Shown here one piece after another: positions 1 to 12,295 of a stretch of 64,000 bases of DNA. A program made the position numbers and the translations under genes. Source of the DNA: Irpex lacteus (lineage: Eukaryota; Basidiomycota; Agaricomycetes; Polyporales; Irpicaceae); assembly GCA_001986395.2 (NCBI GenBank), contig MQVO02000047.1, positions 1-64,000 of the forward strand, written 5' to 3'. Below the pieces are notes generated by a model that saw only the letters and a program-made list of their open reading frames with translations, was not told the DNA's origin and ran no database searches. The stretch's first letter is position 1; each line of letters starts with the position of its first letter.

Positions 1-438
1 CAACTGCGACAGTAGCAACGAGTCCACTCGATCTGAAGCGCTGAGGGCCTGAAATTCAGAGGAGGCAAGGAACCTGTTGTACCGATTGCAGATTTTTCGG
101 TGATGATGACTCCATTGGGCGTTTTGACCTAGTACATATAATATCAGATGAGCACTACATAGCTACAAATCAACACCTTTCGCACATACTGATCCACAAT
201 ACCAATATTCAGCACATCCAGAACACCGAGAAAGCCTGCCTCCCTCTGAAGGTCGACATAAACAGAAATCGCATCGCTTCCCCTTTTCTGACAGAAGAAC
301 AGTGGTGACAAGGGTTTCGACTGTGAGGATCCGTGAGCCTTGCGGGTATCGCATGAGTTGCACATGCTTTCTGTCTAGCAACCCATCGTTTTCAAGGGAG
401 ATGTGGACGGTAGAATGGATTGGCCCGCCATGACGATG
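1..438 (-). CDS. MYND zinc-finger protein, partial (3' end off left edge)
   Basis: The minus strand reads a MYND-type zinc finger. CDFC is followed about 13 residues later by CSGC, then EYWYCGSVCAK. After an intron of about 54 bases (near 130-183) comes QWSHHHRKIC, which supplies the closing W-x2-H-x3-C of the motif. MYND fingers bind proline-rich peptides and occur in many basidiomycete proteins, often without other known domains. The reading continues to the left edge, so the C-terminal end is missing. The 5' limit at 438 is a likely splice acceptor (GACTAG). No ATG starts this frame before the finger except an internal one, so at least one further 5' exon probably lies between 439 and 835. 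The family call rests on the finger alone; the rest of the protein cannot be named. Confidence 0.6.
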
Positions 439-835
439 CTAGTCACCGTGGTAGTGCGGAAGCCTCGTCGTCGCTTGAATAGGAGACGCAAGGCTTTGTG
501 GCGTGGGAATGCTTGGTAATCACAAATACTCGACAAGCCTCTTACTTAAATAGCAGCTAAAAATAAACCTATCCACAGAGGCGACTCGCAGATATTCATG
601 AATAATGAAATATTCGTGGTTCTCTATAGGCAGCTAATATACATAGGAACGTAATCTTCTCGTTAGTTATACAACAGCGGGACGAAGATGCGTGATAAAG
701 ATGAAAAAACAAATGTGTGGAGGCGGGAGTCGTGCGATCATGGCGAAAGAAAATGCAATAATCTAGAGTGTCAATTCATTTGAAGCCCGATAATGAGTAG
801 GCCAGGAGAGACAGAAGCAGGTCGTAGGAGGACGT
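439..835. other. Intergenic, likely holding 5' exon(s) of the MYND gene
   Basis: A minus-strand open stretch lies around 400-525 in a different frame from the MYND exon. It may be a 5' exon or leader of that gene. No complete gene can be read here. The 3' end of the TmpL-like gene starts at 836. Confidence 0.3.
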
Positions 836-3800
836 CTAGGAGTCCCAGATGGCACCGAAGGCAGGGATGCCCCTGCTGACCATGCCATAGACGACCTTTT
901 GCGTTAATTTTTGGTTGGAGATAATGCAGACCGCCTCCGCGTTGAACTCTTTGACCATGCGGTAAGTCAACTTGGACCATATCGGGCTTTCCGTGCTTGC
1001 GAGTATCTTTTTGGTCGTTAGTAAAGGCATGCTCTGGCAATGAGAGGGGACGCACCATATACAACTGCACCAGGCGAACACTTCAAAATATGGTCGACGA
1101 ATTCGTCGCCAAAAGTCTCGCGAACATTGGGAGACGTCCAAAGAAGCTTGATCGGGACACTCTGCTCGAAGATGCATGGTGCACAGGGACCGATACCGCT
1201 ACCGGTGGCGACAAAGACGACACGGCGGAATAGTGATGTAATCCTGAGCACACCATAGCAGGGGATGCCACGAACCCAGAGCTTGGTGCGAGGATTTACG
1301 ATCTTGTCGTTGGTCCAATCTCCAGCCCGGGAGACAATGAGAGAGAAGCCCTTCTGGTCCGGAACGGGAATACATGCGAAGCCGTGCCACTCTGTAAGTG
1401 GAGACTCGGAAAGGCGAACAAAGTGACCAGTCTTCGGAGTGACTTTAAAAATAATGGTAATAAGTCGACTGTCGCAAAGTAAAGGGCATTATAGAACTTA
1501 CCATAGTCGAAGTGAAGGCGGACGGCGTGCTTCGATAGGACTTCTGACCGTACATCGACCTTGCGTAAACGCACCCACGGGAGTATCAGGGAGGCAGTCA
1601 TGACACTAACGAGCCAGAGGGAGCTGAGTGAACTAGAGCGTGACCCAAGGATTGTCCGACTCCCTTGTAGTCGTTAGTCAACAGGACAACCTTTCAGATT
1701 GATCGTGAGTATACTGTGGGGAGTTTTAATACGGCCAGCACTTACCTGTACCCATACCAATGCGGTAGCTGTCCATCCCAGGAAGCGATGGACACGCTCA
1801 AAGGCATCGTGGTGCACTGTACGCGTCTTCGGGTACGCAAACAAGACGATCCCAATAAAGTAGAGTTAGGATGAAGTATGTGACAGCGACGGTGGCAGCT
1901 GACGTCTGTAGATGAACGTAATCAGCTTTCCATAGTACAGGTGCGGGGATGAGCGTTACAAACCTTGCCACCGGTTACCAGTTCCCTGGTTGCTTGACCA
2001 GTGAAGGCGATCAACCAAACAAGCCCGCTGATAGCGCAACCCGAGTGGACTATGAGCATTCATTAGATGAGCAGCTCCAGAATGCCCGTGATGTATCGAG
2101 CACTTACACCCTCCGATGTGGTAAACCCTGGCGCACGTCCGTCGAATGAATAAGGGCCACCTATAAAAATATTAGTCCTGAATTTCCGCAGAGAATCAAC
2201 CCTATCACTCACGAAGCGGGAACCGCGCATGCCACAGTGAAGAAAGTATTGATCACATACTCCTGTCTCATGAGGATGGCACAGAACAGATTGGCAACGA
2301 CAATGAGACCCAAGTGCTGGGCATCCGCTCCCTCGGGTCGGGCCAGGGTCCAGATCAAAACCGCCATGTTGGTAACGAATATAACGCCGAATAGCCTGCG
2401 GTACAGAGAGAAGATCTGATAGCGCAGATTCCGGAGCCACCTGCCGTGGATCTTGTCCGGGATTTCATCGTCCTTGTAGCCATCCCACTCGGGGATATCC
2501 TTCTCCACAGCTGACACAGAGTCGTATGCGAGGTTTTTCTCTGAGCTGGCCGCCGTACTTGAGTACACAGGTGGCGGCATCGTTGGGTTGCTGACGTTGC
2601 TGCTGTTGCCCTTTTTGTAGAGGTCGCTGGCATAGAACGAAGGGTCGACTCCCGCAGCCTTCTCTGAAGTAGCAACGACGGCTTTCTCGGCGGCTGCTTC
2701 AACGACCTTCACGGCGGCTGCTTCTGCGACCTTCTCCACAATGGCTGCGGCTTGTGCAATCTCAAGTGCAGCGGTCTTGAGGTTGATGTTCGTCTGCTCT
2801 TGAGCGAGCTGCTTCAGCGCGCGTTTGTCGATTTTTTCCGTTCCTGTAGCGAGAGTGCATGAGAAAGGGCTGGCGTGTGCATAGAGACAAGATAACATAC
2901 GATGTGTGGGGGAGAGTGTCGAGAGTGCACCATTGCGTAGGAACAGCATAATATGGCTGAATCTTCTTCGTGGCCTCGATGACGCCGTCCACGTTCACGG
3001 AAGAAGGAGTTACAAACCCCCACAACTCATCATCAATCAACAATGCTACTGCAGCATCGGCAGCCTTGTACGTCTGCACAGCGATGAGTGTGACAGTAGA
3101 GCAGGCATATGACAGAGATGCTCACCTGCATAGCAGCAGACACGCCATCCAACTCGACGCGGAAACCCTTTACCTTGACTTGGTCGTCAACTCGTCCAAG
3201 GTGCTCAAGAGTGCCATCCGGAAGCCATCTTCCGAGATCACCAGTGTTGAACATGTAAGAGCTGGAAAGGTAGTTAGTGGAGGTATCCAACAGGGCTGCC
3301 ATGCTCAGTGGGAAAACTCACCCGTCATTTGTGAAAGGGTCCAGCTTGTATCGCTCAGCTGTCTTGTCTGGAAGGTCGACGTAACCACGGGAGATACCTG
3401 CACCACCGGCCCACATTATTCCGGGCTCACCGATCGGCACAGCCTGCATGTTTTCGTCTAGGACGTAGACGTTGTTATTGGGGGTAGGGCCGCCAATTGA
3501 GGTCGGTTTCCCGGCGACGTGCAGCTTCATCGTATTGACGATGGTGATCTATAGAGGCTATGAGATTGGAGGCTTTCAGTATACCGGGAAATTACAAACC
3601 TCCGTTGGTCCACAGCTATTGTAGTAATGAGCAACAGATGCCCAGCGATCTGCGACGGCTGTGGGGATGGTGAGCATACCACGCGTTTTAAGGCAACCCA
3701 GCATGACTCACGTTGCGGCATTGGTTCACCAGCAGTAGCAAGGACCTTGATATTTGGATAATCCGCTGGGTCATGGCGAGCTACACATGCGTCAGATCCA

Positions 3801-4869
3801 GTATGATGTTGCGATATAATCAAAAACTTACCGATGATGCTGGGAGTTGCTACAGCAATTCGATCAAGTCAGGCTTGGCGGCGGTCTTGGAATAAGATGG
3901 CAAATACCTATAACAATATCTACGGTCTTCAAGACTGCCTGCCACTCTTTTGAACGGTTTCCGCGGATACAAAGGATGCATCCGTTACTAAGACTACCCA
4001 GAATTTCCTAGATAGGGACACCAGATGAGCGACGAACATAGACGTGTCATATCACAACATACCCATGCTGCCATGTCAAACGCAATGTTCAAAAGTTGCG
4101 AAACCCGGCGTCCAGGGGCCATCTCAACATTCCCGGGGGAATGGCAAATTACTAGAGAGGGTATTGAATTAAGCCGGACTTCTGCCATGCCGCGGCCGAC
4201 TTACAATTGACAACGTTTCGATGCATCACTTCGACACCCTTAGGTGTACCGGTAGTACCTGGCACATGCATGTGTTAATATGATGTGCGATGAATCTAGA
4301 GTAAAACCATGCTTACCGGATGTATAAATGATATAGGCGCTGTCGCCAGGTGATGAAAGGTCTTGAGGCTTCGGTGTTATCGAATCAGAGGTAGCCATCA
4401 CATCGTTAAGGTTAATCAATGGGAGTGAGGACACGCGATGTACGTAGTCCGCGAGAGCGAGGACCAACGTGGCTTTAGAGTTCTTGAGGACAAATGCGAG
4501 TGTCGAGTCGGTGACGATACCTCCGTCAAGAGGAACGTATGCAGCACCAGCTTTGAGTATGGCGACGATGCCAACGACCATAGGAATCGAACGTTGTACG
4601 AGAAGGCAGACGCGTGATCCCGGTCGAACACCCATGGAACGTAGCTGATGAGCCAAAGCGTTAGCCCTGCTATCGAGCTCGCCATAAGTGATGGTGCTCC
4701 CGAGATGCTCGACAGCAATGGCGTTGGGGTCGCGAGCAGCATGGTGTTCGAATGCATGGTGAATGCACTGAAATGGTGCCTCTGCGCGTTTGCCAAAGCC
4801 GAAGCGATAGAAGAGGGCAGTGTCCTCCGCAGACAGGCACTGTAGAGCAGACGGTGTTGTCAGGACCAT
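836..4869 (-). pseudogene. tmpL-like: TmpL-like adenylation/transmembrane/ferric-reductase-type protein, apparently frameshifted
   Basis: Domains in order from the ATG at 4869: an AMP-binding adenylation domain (YIIYTSG then TTGTPKG across an intron; [41 protein letters not shown]), an Ala/Glu-rich linker, several membrane helices, and a C-terminal FAD/NAD(P)-binding part (HAVRLHFDY, FVATGSGIGP, YGMVSRGIPAFGAIWDS ending at 836). This is the layout of fungal TmpL, a peroxisome-linked membrane protein involved in redox balance and virulence in other fungi. The N-terminal exons join cleanly. Four places need a one-base correction to keep the family sequence in frame: an A6 run at 2832-2837 (a run of five would keep KIDKRALK in the frame set by the upstream exon), near 1850-1862, near 1612-1626 and near 970-982. 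No intron explains them. Because more than 20 other genes here read through, I infer a decaying gene; local sequencing error is the alternative. Confidence 0.7.
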
Positions 4870-6227
4870 GACTGGTGACGCGCAGGGTTCGATGGAGTAT
4901 GGCTCGAGTAGCACATACCTCGCCCTTTATATTTTCAGAAGATACATGGACTTCTCCACTGCATCTCCACGGCGGTACTCCAGAAACAAGAACGCGCAGT
5001 TTGAATGGGTGTCTCATGCAATGATCGCATTCATGGCCATACGGCCAATGGCAGCCGAGAAACGTCCGGTGAGACGTGCATTCGATGTAGTGACATGCAC
5101 CCGACACCCACCGGAAAGTAACCACAATTTGTTTCGGGGTTCAGGAGGCGAGTTTGAGCAAGATCGGAATCGAATATGGGTTACCCGGCTGATCGAGATG
5201 AACCATGAGGTATACGGAGGCAATGGCCCTTGTCGCGAATGGAAAGAGCCAAGCATGCACCGCAATATGGTAGGAAGGTTGTGCGCCACTAGTAGAAGTA
5301 TTTGCAACGCTTCATGACCAGGGCAGCAGACTACCTAGCCGAGGCAGATTCGTGACCTAATGTGACGGTGCGCGGGATGTGACAGCTTCCTGAAAGCGTT
5401 GCCTAATTTGGCGCGCAGCATCATGGACGATTGCCATAAACCGTGCCTCTTTCCCTGAGTAACGACATACAGGAGTCAATCAAGGCTGTTTTCCGTCATC
5501 AGAATTAACTCTATTGGCCGAGATGCACCCGCCCAATGTCCCAGAGATGCCTTTCAGAGTAATGCAACTCTCACGAATCCCTGGAGATATACAGTGACGA
5601 GGTCAGCGGTTCGTCATACGTACTGCGGCAGCAGGATAATCAGGCTATAGAAGTAGCGGCACGCTCACCTCAGTGCAAAGATCACGACAAACGCCGCTTT
5701 TTTGAAGAGGCTCCTGCGTTGACAGCCACTTCAATAGCCTCAGCGCGCCACTATGGCGTCCAGGTTGCACAACGACTTCTAGTGCGAAGTTTCCATTGTG
5801 ACAGTTATCTTGGCGCGTAGAAGCATGCGTATTATCCTATGATCCAACGTGAAAACCCTCTTTTCAGAAAGCAGTCGCAAGCATGAGCTGGTGTTGTTGG
5901 TGGATGGAGCACAAGTTTACTAGCAACTAGCGCCCATCCGAGTGCCACAAAGGCGCGGCGGAGACCATCCAAGATCTGCGATCTCACCCGGGTCAAGCCC
6001 AACGTACTACATATCGCGAGCACAAACGTCCACTCGACGGGATATTGCTCATGTTGAGGCACGGAGAAGTGGATGCGTTACATCAATAAATGACAAGCAC
6101 AGATAGAATTAGCAATGTATAAATTAAGCGGTGGTACGAAGCATATGCTGGGCACATGGAGATCACAGTAGAGAGGAAGCTACCTCGCACATGGAAGAAT
6201 GACTAAGATCAGCATAGCACAATTGAC
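4870..6227. other. Intergenic region between TmpL-like gene and RAD50
   Basis: This stretch of 1.36 kb holds only short, overlapping open frames on both strands with no recognisable motif or consistent splice pattern. It should contain the upstream region of the TmpL-like gene and the RAD50 3' untranslated region. I see no gene, tRNA or repeat in it. Confidence 0.5.
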
Positions 6228-9200
6228 TCAGCCAAAGCGATGCCTCTCAATAATGGACTTCTGTCGAGAGTCTCTGGAGACTCGCCTGTACATCCCACAT
6301 GAGTATCAGGTAGATATGCGTATTTCATGTGCTTACCAGTAGTGTTCCATAACATCGCTTTGACCCAGCTTTCGAAGGAAGTTCTCGTCGTGGGTGATGA
6401 TAATCAGTTGGAAATTGTGGCCTTTGCGTTCATTGATGATGCTGTGACGAAACAAGATTATTTATTAGAATATGCATGAACGCTGAAACCTCGAGCCACA
6501 TACTCAACAAGACTTGCAGCAAGCGCGTCAATGTTCTCGGTGTCAAGGGCATTGGTGGGTTCGTCAAGAGCTAGAATGCCACAATTCTGACCAAACGAAT
6601 CGGCAAGCGCCAGGCGAATGATGATCGAAGCCAGCATTTTCTGACCGGCAGAGCAGCGGCCTCTCATGTCCATTTCAACGTTATCCTTGGTCATGACCAC
6701 CTGTGCGCAGTTCAGCAGCGCCTCATAATCGCATGTAGGAATGCATTTACCCTGTAGTTGTATGATCTCTTCGTTGCACCACCTTCGCTGTCCGAGCTGA
6801 TCTTGATTCCATCAATGTCTAAACACAGGACTGAACATCTCCGGACTTCGTTCAGTCAGAGCCACACGCACCTGTACCCTGGTAGGTCTTGTTCCAAAGA
6901 TGACGCATGGTGTCGTTGACTTCCTCCATCTTCAGCGAATGATATTTCATGATGGCGCTGCGAAGATGTTCAGAAATGATCTTGTGTCCACATGCCGACG
7001 AATACGTACTTGTCTAGAGCTTTGGCGTACTTTTCGAGATCGTTGTTCGCCATGTCTGAGAGCTATTCGAAGCATCAAGCACGCAAGCGTAGCCACATGT
7101 TTGCAGAAAATACGCACTTTAACCTTGATAAGCTGGTCGCGATAGCGTTTGTGAACATCTTTGAACTCCTTGAAGTCGGCCTCGATTGTCTGAAGCTGTA
7201 CACGGAGAGAACTAAGTTCACCGTCGATTCGGGCACACTAGCACGCAAGCCTTGTCAGCGAATTATCGAAACGACGTGCTCTGCATTCTTACATCTGCAT
7301 GTAAGTCAGTCTCTTTCTGCTTCTCCACGCTATACTTCTCATCGAAGATTCGTTTCGCTTTCGCAGCCTCGTCAAGGTCATACTTCTCAATTTCCGCCTG
7401 AGTGGCTGCGATGTCCTTGATAAGCTTGCGAACACGCATGTTCTCGCGAAGATTGCCCACGAACGCCCCGCTCTCGCTGATCTCCCTGTCGATGTCGGCA
7501 ATCTTGGTGCGAGCTTCCTCTAGCTGGTGATTGAGCTCCTTAATCTCACTGTCAAGTTCCTCAATCTTCTGCGCGCATTCTGAGAGGAGGCGGGCTCGTT
7601 TCCCTCTCACATATCTGAATAATGATTAGTTGTGCAACTACGCCGTACAGCATCGGTAACAACATACCGCTCGATGGTCTTGTTCAACCCCTCCAGCTTA
7701 TCAACACTGATATTCAACTCCTGGGAGGCGCGTTGGGCCTGCACGATTCGCACGCTGAGCTCCCGATCCGCTTGTGCATATTCCTGCTCCAGTCGTTGTA
7801 TTGGAGCATCAGCTTCGGCGATCTTACTGGTGAGGTCCTATACATGCTCAAGTCAATCGCGCAGCTCCCAGCGATAAGTAACCGGACTAATGTCACCTTC
7901 AGCGTAGCTCCGATCTCGGACAGCTCCTGTCTCATTTCTCCGATCCGCTTCTCCGTCTGCGCTTTGTGCATCAGCTCTCTCTCAACCTGACCCAGATTCA
8001 GCTCCAGCGCATGCAGGTCATTCTCGAAGCCCCGGAGATTGGCCTGTAGACGCTCTTTCTCGGTTGTCAATGTGAGCTTCTCCCTCTCCACTTGTTTGCT
8101 ATGTATTACGGAGGTAGAATGGATCAGTACCTGCAGATTGCCTCGCCACATAGAATGGAATCAAACGCACAGCTGAGCCTTCAGATCGTCGATCTCAGCT
8201 CTCACTTCATCAGCGGTCTTAGTTGAGCCCGTCGACATAAGCTGTGCCTCGAGGTGGCTAATCTCCGCGTTCAATGTCTGTACCTGTGCGAACTGTCTCG
8301 ACACAAATCGTGCCTCTTCCTGAAGTGTGCTTATCTTGGTGATTTCTTGCTTCAGGGTAGCGACACGTTTGGAGGTCTAGATACATATAGTCAACACGTG
8401 AAAGCGGTAAAGTCATAAATATTTCTGACCTCGTTGGCTTTGGCGGTGGCCTCGGGAAGCTTCTCTTCCTTCTCCTCGAGCTGCTTCTGCAATTCAGGGA
8501 TATCCACCTTGGTAAGCTGGTCACGAGTAGTGGCCAATTTCCCCAATTCCCTGACTCGATTCAACTCTATTTCCCATTCCTCCAGCTCTTCTTGTGTAGT
8601 CTTCTTACTAGCGGCTGATCCTTTCTGGATACCAACTTGAGCCTTTCAAACCAGGTCAGTGCGAGGAGACGAAGTATAGCGTAATGAACCTACGTTCTTC
8701 TCAAAGACTGTCATGACTTCCGTGTTCATGTTGCGTTCGCAAAGCGGGCATCGCTTCTTGGACTTCCCGTCATCCAGGATCTTCTGGTACGCTCTTGCCT
8801 CTCCATCCGCCGTCGCCAAATCGCTGAACACGTCGTCAAATCGGCCATCGTCGCTTTAAGAGTCAGGGCTTACTTCTTATGCCAGTTCACTTCCTTCTCA
8901 GCCTCGATGATCGCCTCCTCAGGAGTACCTAACAGTTCGACGCCTTCTTCCAAACCATGCTTGATCCTAACATCGAGCGCTTAAACAGCATGCTTAGTCG
9001 AGGGCAGGACAGATTGCGTGAGAACACTTACCACGGACTTGTTCGGATTTTTGTCGCAGCTGGTTCTTGATCTCAGATAAAGCTGCCTCTACTGCCTGAA
9101 GTTCCTTGGCAGCGATCTCATGGGAAGTATCGCAGTCGGCAAGTTCACGCTGCTTCTCCCTAAAGAGGTGTGACAACAACAATGATCGTGAGAGTTTGTC

Positions 9201-11356
9201 GTCATCCACACTCGCCAGTACTACACTTACTGTGCCACACGACTGAGATCGCGCTCCATGGTCTCAGGCCGAGCGTCGTTTCCAACCAGGGTACGGAACG
9301 TTGCATTGTGAATAGCGATACTGCATAGCGCGTAAGAACAAACTGGACGGAAAATCACAAGCGTACTTACACGTTAGCGATTTCAGCCTCGACCTTCGTG
9401 AGAGTATTCCGGTCAATATCCAGCTTCGCACGATTGTTGCCTTGCAGATTAAGATTCGTCATCTCCGAATCTAGCGCAGCGATCTCAACCTCAAGCAATC
9501 TCGCCCGACTGTTCTTCTCCCCAAGGTTGTGGTCGAACTTGGCCTCCTTGATCTCATCCTTGACCAGCTGTATGCGACGCTTCTTCTCGACGATGTCTGT
9601 CTCGATGTTCTTGAACTTCGAGGTCAGTGTTTCAGCTGCGTCGACCTCGCGCTCGGCTTTGATCATCGCATTTTGCAGAGTAGTCTGTATACAAGCCCAT
9701 GAGCGTCGAATTAGTGAGGCTGATTGATTTGGGCTTACTTGGCGATCACGAAGAGTATCCTTCTGCTGCTTGAACCGTTCCACATCCGCATGCAGCCTCC
9801 GTAGCTTGGAATTGTACTCCTCACTTTTGCGTTTCTGCTCGCTCTATTGATAGGTTAGTTAGTAAGCCGTTCGATTAGAGGCATAGCAATACATACTTGC
9901 AAAGCGTCGGTCTCGTTGTTTTGAGTGCGTTGCAGATCCGTCAGACGTGTGATAAAGTCAATGATCTTTTCTCGCTCAAGAGGCGAATGGTCGTATCCTA
10001 GAAGCTGATGTTTGGCGCCCAGCTCTCGGATGGTTTCTTCTCTCTCGCGAAGAACCTCCTCGTGAGCCTGAATATATGCGCGTTAAGTATCTCTGAGTGA
10101 GCTCGACGAAATGCCTGCACTAACTTTCGCTTCTGCAGCTAGTTGACCGTGTTCGCTGACTTTCTTTGTATGTGCCGCTCTCTGGGCAGCAATCTCGTCT
10201 TCAAGATCCTGTCGTCTGCTGTCGAATTCGACTCGTTGACGCTTCTGTTTGGCGATATGATCGTTGAAGCCTTGTAGCCGACTGGCAAGTTCCTCATCGG
10301 TACCTGAAACGAGTGTATGAGCAATCGCATATTACCGCGAGACTACCAAATGCTACCTGCGATCTCTTGAAGATTCTCCCGGGCATTATCTAACTCTTCC
10401 TGGTAGCGTCTCTTCTTTTCCTCAAGAGCTTCTACTTTCACGAAGGTCTCACGGAACTTGGTGGCCGTCTCGAGGAACTTCGCGTTGGCGGTGACAACCT
10501 CGTTGTACTTGTCCGTAAGTCTGTCTCGCTCAATTTCCTTCTCAGCAATGTTGCTGGACATGTCGGACATGCGACTCTTCAACTTGTCAGCGTGGGCCTT
10601 CTCAAGAGATAACGAGCTGAGTCGCTCTTGCTCTGCCTTGAGGTCAGCAACGCGGTCTTTGCGTAGAGCTTTGATGTTATCCAACGCCTTCGTGTACCTG
10701 TCAATCATGTGAGAGCGCGTTTATTGCGTTTAAAAGGGGTTACTATACTTGGTAGCCTCGAAGATATCGTCAAACTTCTTCTTCAAAGCTGCGGGTTCGG
10801 CGAGAGGCCAATATGAATCCTCCTGGTGGCAGAAGATGACATTCTCCAAAACAGCTTTAGAAACACCTAGTAGAGATGGTATCTCAGAGTCCATCTCTGC
10901 ACATTTCGTCGAGATTGTCCCTCGCTAAACCGACGGTGAGCTAACGTCTGCAAAATTACAACACAAGCTATAACTGACCCCTTTGCCACCCTGATCTGAT
11001 ACGCCCAGAACTCCTTCAAGCGTCTTCATCGTCATAGCCCCGGTTTTCTTCACCGTCACGGAGAGGTTTCGCATGACAAACATACGCTGTCCGTTCGCCG
11101 CGACAAAGCGTAGACGAACTTGCGCTTTCACTTCCTTCTCGTTGGCCATCTTCGGGTCATGAATGAATGCACCACCTCGGGTGTTGGGTGGCTGGTCTCC
11201 CGTCGTAGCATACTTGAGACATTCAATGATAGTCGTCTTTCCGCTTCCGTTATGACCAACGATGACTGTTACAGGATTGAAGAACTCGATGACGGCGAGC
11301 TGCTTGTCGTCGAATGACCGAATCCCACGAATTGCTAGTTTGTTCAGGCTAGCCAT
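6228..11356 (-). CDS. RAD50: DNA double-strand break repair protein Rad50
   Basis: The ATG at 11356 begins [15 protein letters not shown], followed by the Walker A motif [15 protein letters not shown]. Long coiled-coil exons surround the zinc hook CPLC (near 8745). The C-terminal ATPase half carries the ABC signature RGRCSAGQ, Walker B and D-loop [13 protein letters not shown], and the switch histidine in IIITHDENF. The last exon ends at the TGA at 6228. Rad50 is the SMC-like ATPase of the Mre11-Rad50-Nbs1 complex; it binds DNA ends, tethers them through the zinc hook, and acts in repair, telomere upkeep and checkpoint signalling. The gene has well over a dozen short introns. The exons I followed stay in frame and the size (about 1,300 residues) fits the family. 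It is divergent from the small coiled-coil gene at 11637, sharing an upstream region of 280 bases. Confidence 0.97.
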
Positions 11357-11636
11357 GGCACACCCTCGACGTTCTGTCAATATGTTTTGTTCGTTCTTGC
11401 CTTATTCAGACACTAGATGTTGATAGAACGTGACAGACTGGTTAGAAGAGGGTCACGGCCAGACAGTCACTGCGGTAGAGTAATGAGTCGCGGTCGCGTC
11501 AGGCGCGCTGGACGCGTCCATTGGCGCCTACAAGGTATCACGTGTTGCGCGCGCTATTGCCACGTGGCTGTCCAGCAGCAGCGAGCGCTCCGTATCAGAC
11601 GGCTTTCCTCCGAGCTCTGGCTTTACTGCAACTGCC
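11357..11636. promoter_or_regulatory. Divergent upstream region RAD50 / SCOC-like gene
   Basis: These 280 bases separate the start codons of two genes pointing away from each other, so both promoters must lie here or overlap. No canonical TATA element stands out. Open frames crossing it on the plus strand look like chance. Confidence 0.45.
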
Positions 11637-12005
11637 ATGTCACTCTCACTCCCGTCATTCGACGAATCGCCCGAATGGGGCGCACCTTCGCCCGCCGAGG
11701 GGGGAGAGGATATTGTTACGGCTGCGATCAAGAAAGAAAAGACTATACAGTACGTCTTACTCATTCGTCGAAGATGCCATTGCTTCCTACCGTTATCTAC
11801 AGAGAGATTGGAGCAGCCCAGGAGGATCTCAAAGGCATGGAATATGATCCTACATTGCGACATATATTGACCATTGTTTGCTGCTGCAGCTCTCCTTGAA
11901 AGGGTAAAGTTGGTACAACGCGATGTGGATAAATTGGTGTCAGGAAACGAAACTCTCCAGATGTACATCGATAATTTGACGTTGCAAATGGCTAAAAGGA
12001 GATGA
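11637..12005 (+). CDS. Short coiled-coil protein (SCOC-like)
   Basis: Three exons give an 86-residue protein: 11637-11749, 11803-11834 and 11890-12005. The product starts MSLSLPSFDESPEWGAP and ends in a heptad-rich helix containing NETLQMYIDNL and finishing AKRR. This matches the fungal relatives of animal SCOC, a small coiled-coil protein of Golgi and autophagy regulation that binds ARL-family GTPases. The reading frame holds across both joins. The second intron starts with GC rather than GT (bases 11835-11836) and ends at CTGCAG; no GT donor lies close by. That the same window carries an ARL-type GTPase gene is probably coincidence, since the GTPase here is ARL8. Confidence 0.75.
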
Positions 12006-12295
12006 TATACCTACATACGACGAATCCACGGCACTGTTCTACGACCGTTATACGTTGTCACGCACACCAAACCCATCTAATTCGTCCCTGCGCGAAGACC
12101 CTGTGTTATGGCATTAGCTGTACGCAGTTTGTGCGCTGACAGGTGAGCATATGGGTTGGTTCATGTGGCTAAAGTTCTCCACAGATCTTCCTCGAGGGTA
12201 TTTGTTTAGAGGCACAGGGTCTTCGTACTTTGTAGAGAATGGTCAACAGCGGAAGCAGCAACGCCGAGGAAATAGAGCATCATTCAGTTTCGGGA

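Noticed and set aside
2209..4914. Nonribosomal peptide or other secondary-metabolite gene cluster
   Set aside because: The adenylation domain is followed by membrane helices and a reductase part, not by carrier or condensation domains, and no tailoring genes lie nearby. The layout fits TmpL.
4820..5317. Plus-strand open frame of 165 residues
   Set aside because: It is antisense to the start of the TmpL-like gene, with no motif or splice support.
11417..11899. Plus-strand open frame of 160 residues over the RAD50/SCOC region
   Set aside because: It has no domain, overlaps the SCOC-like exons in another frame and spans their introns.
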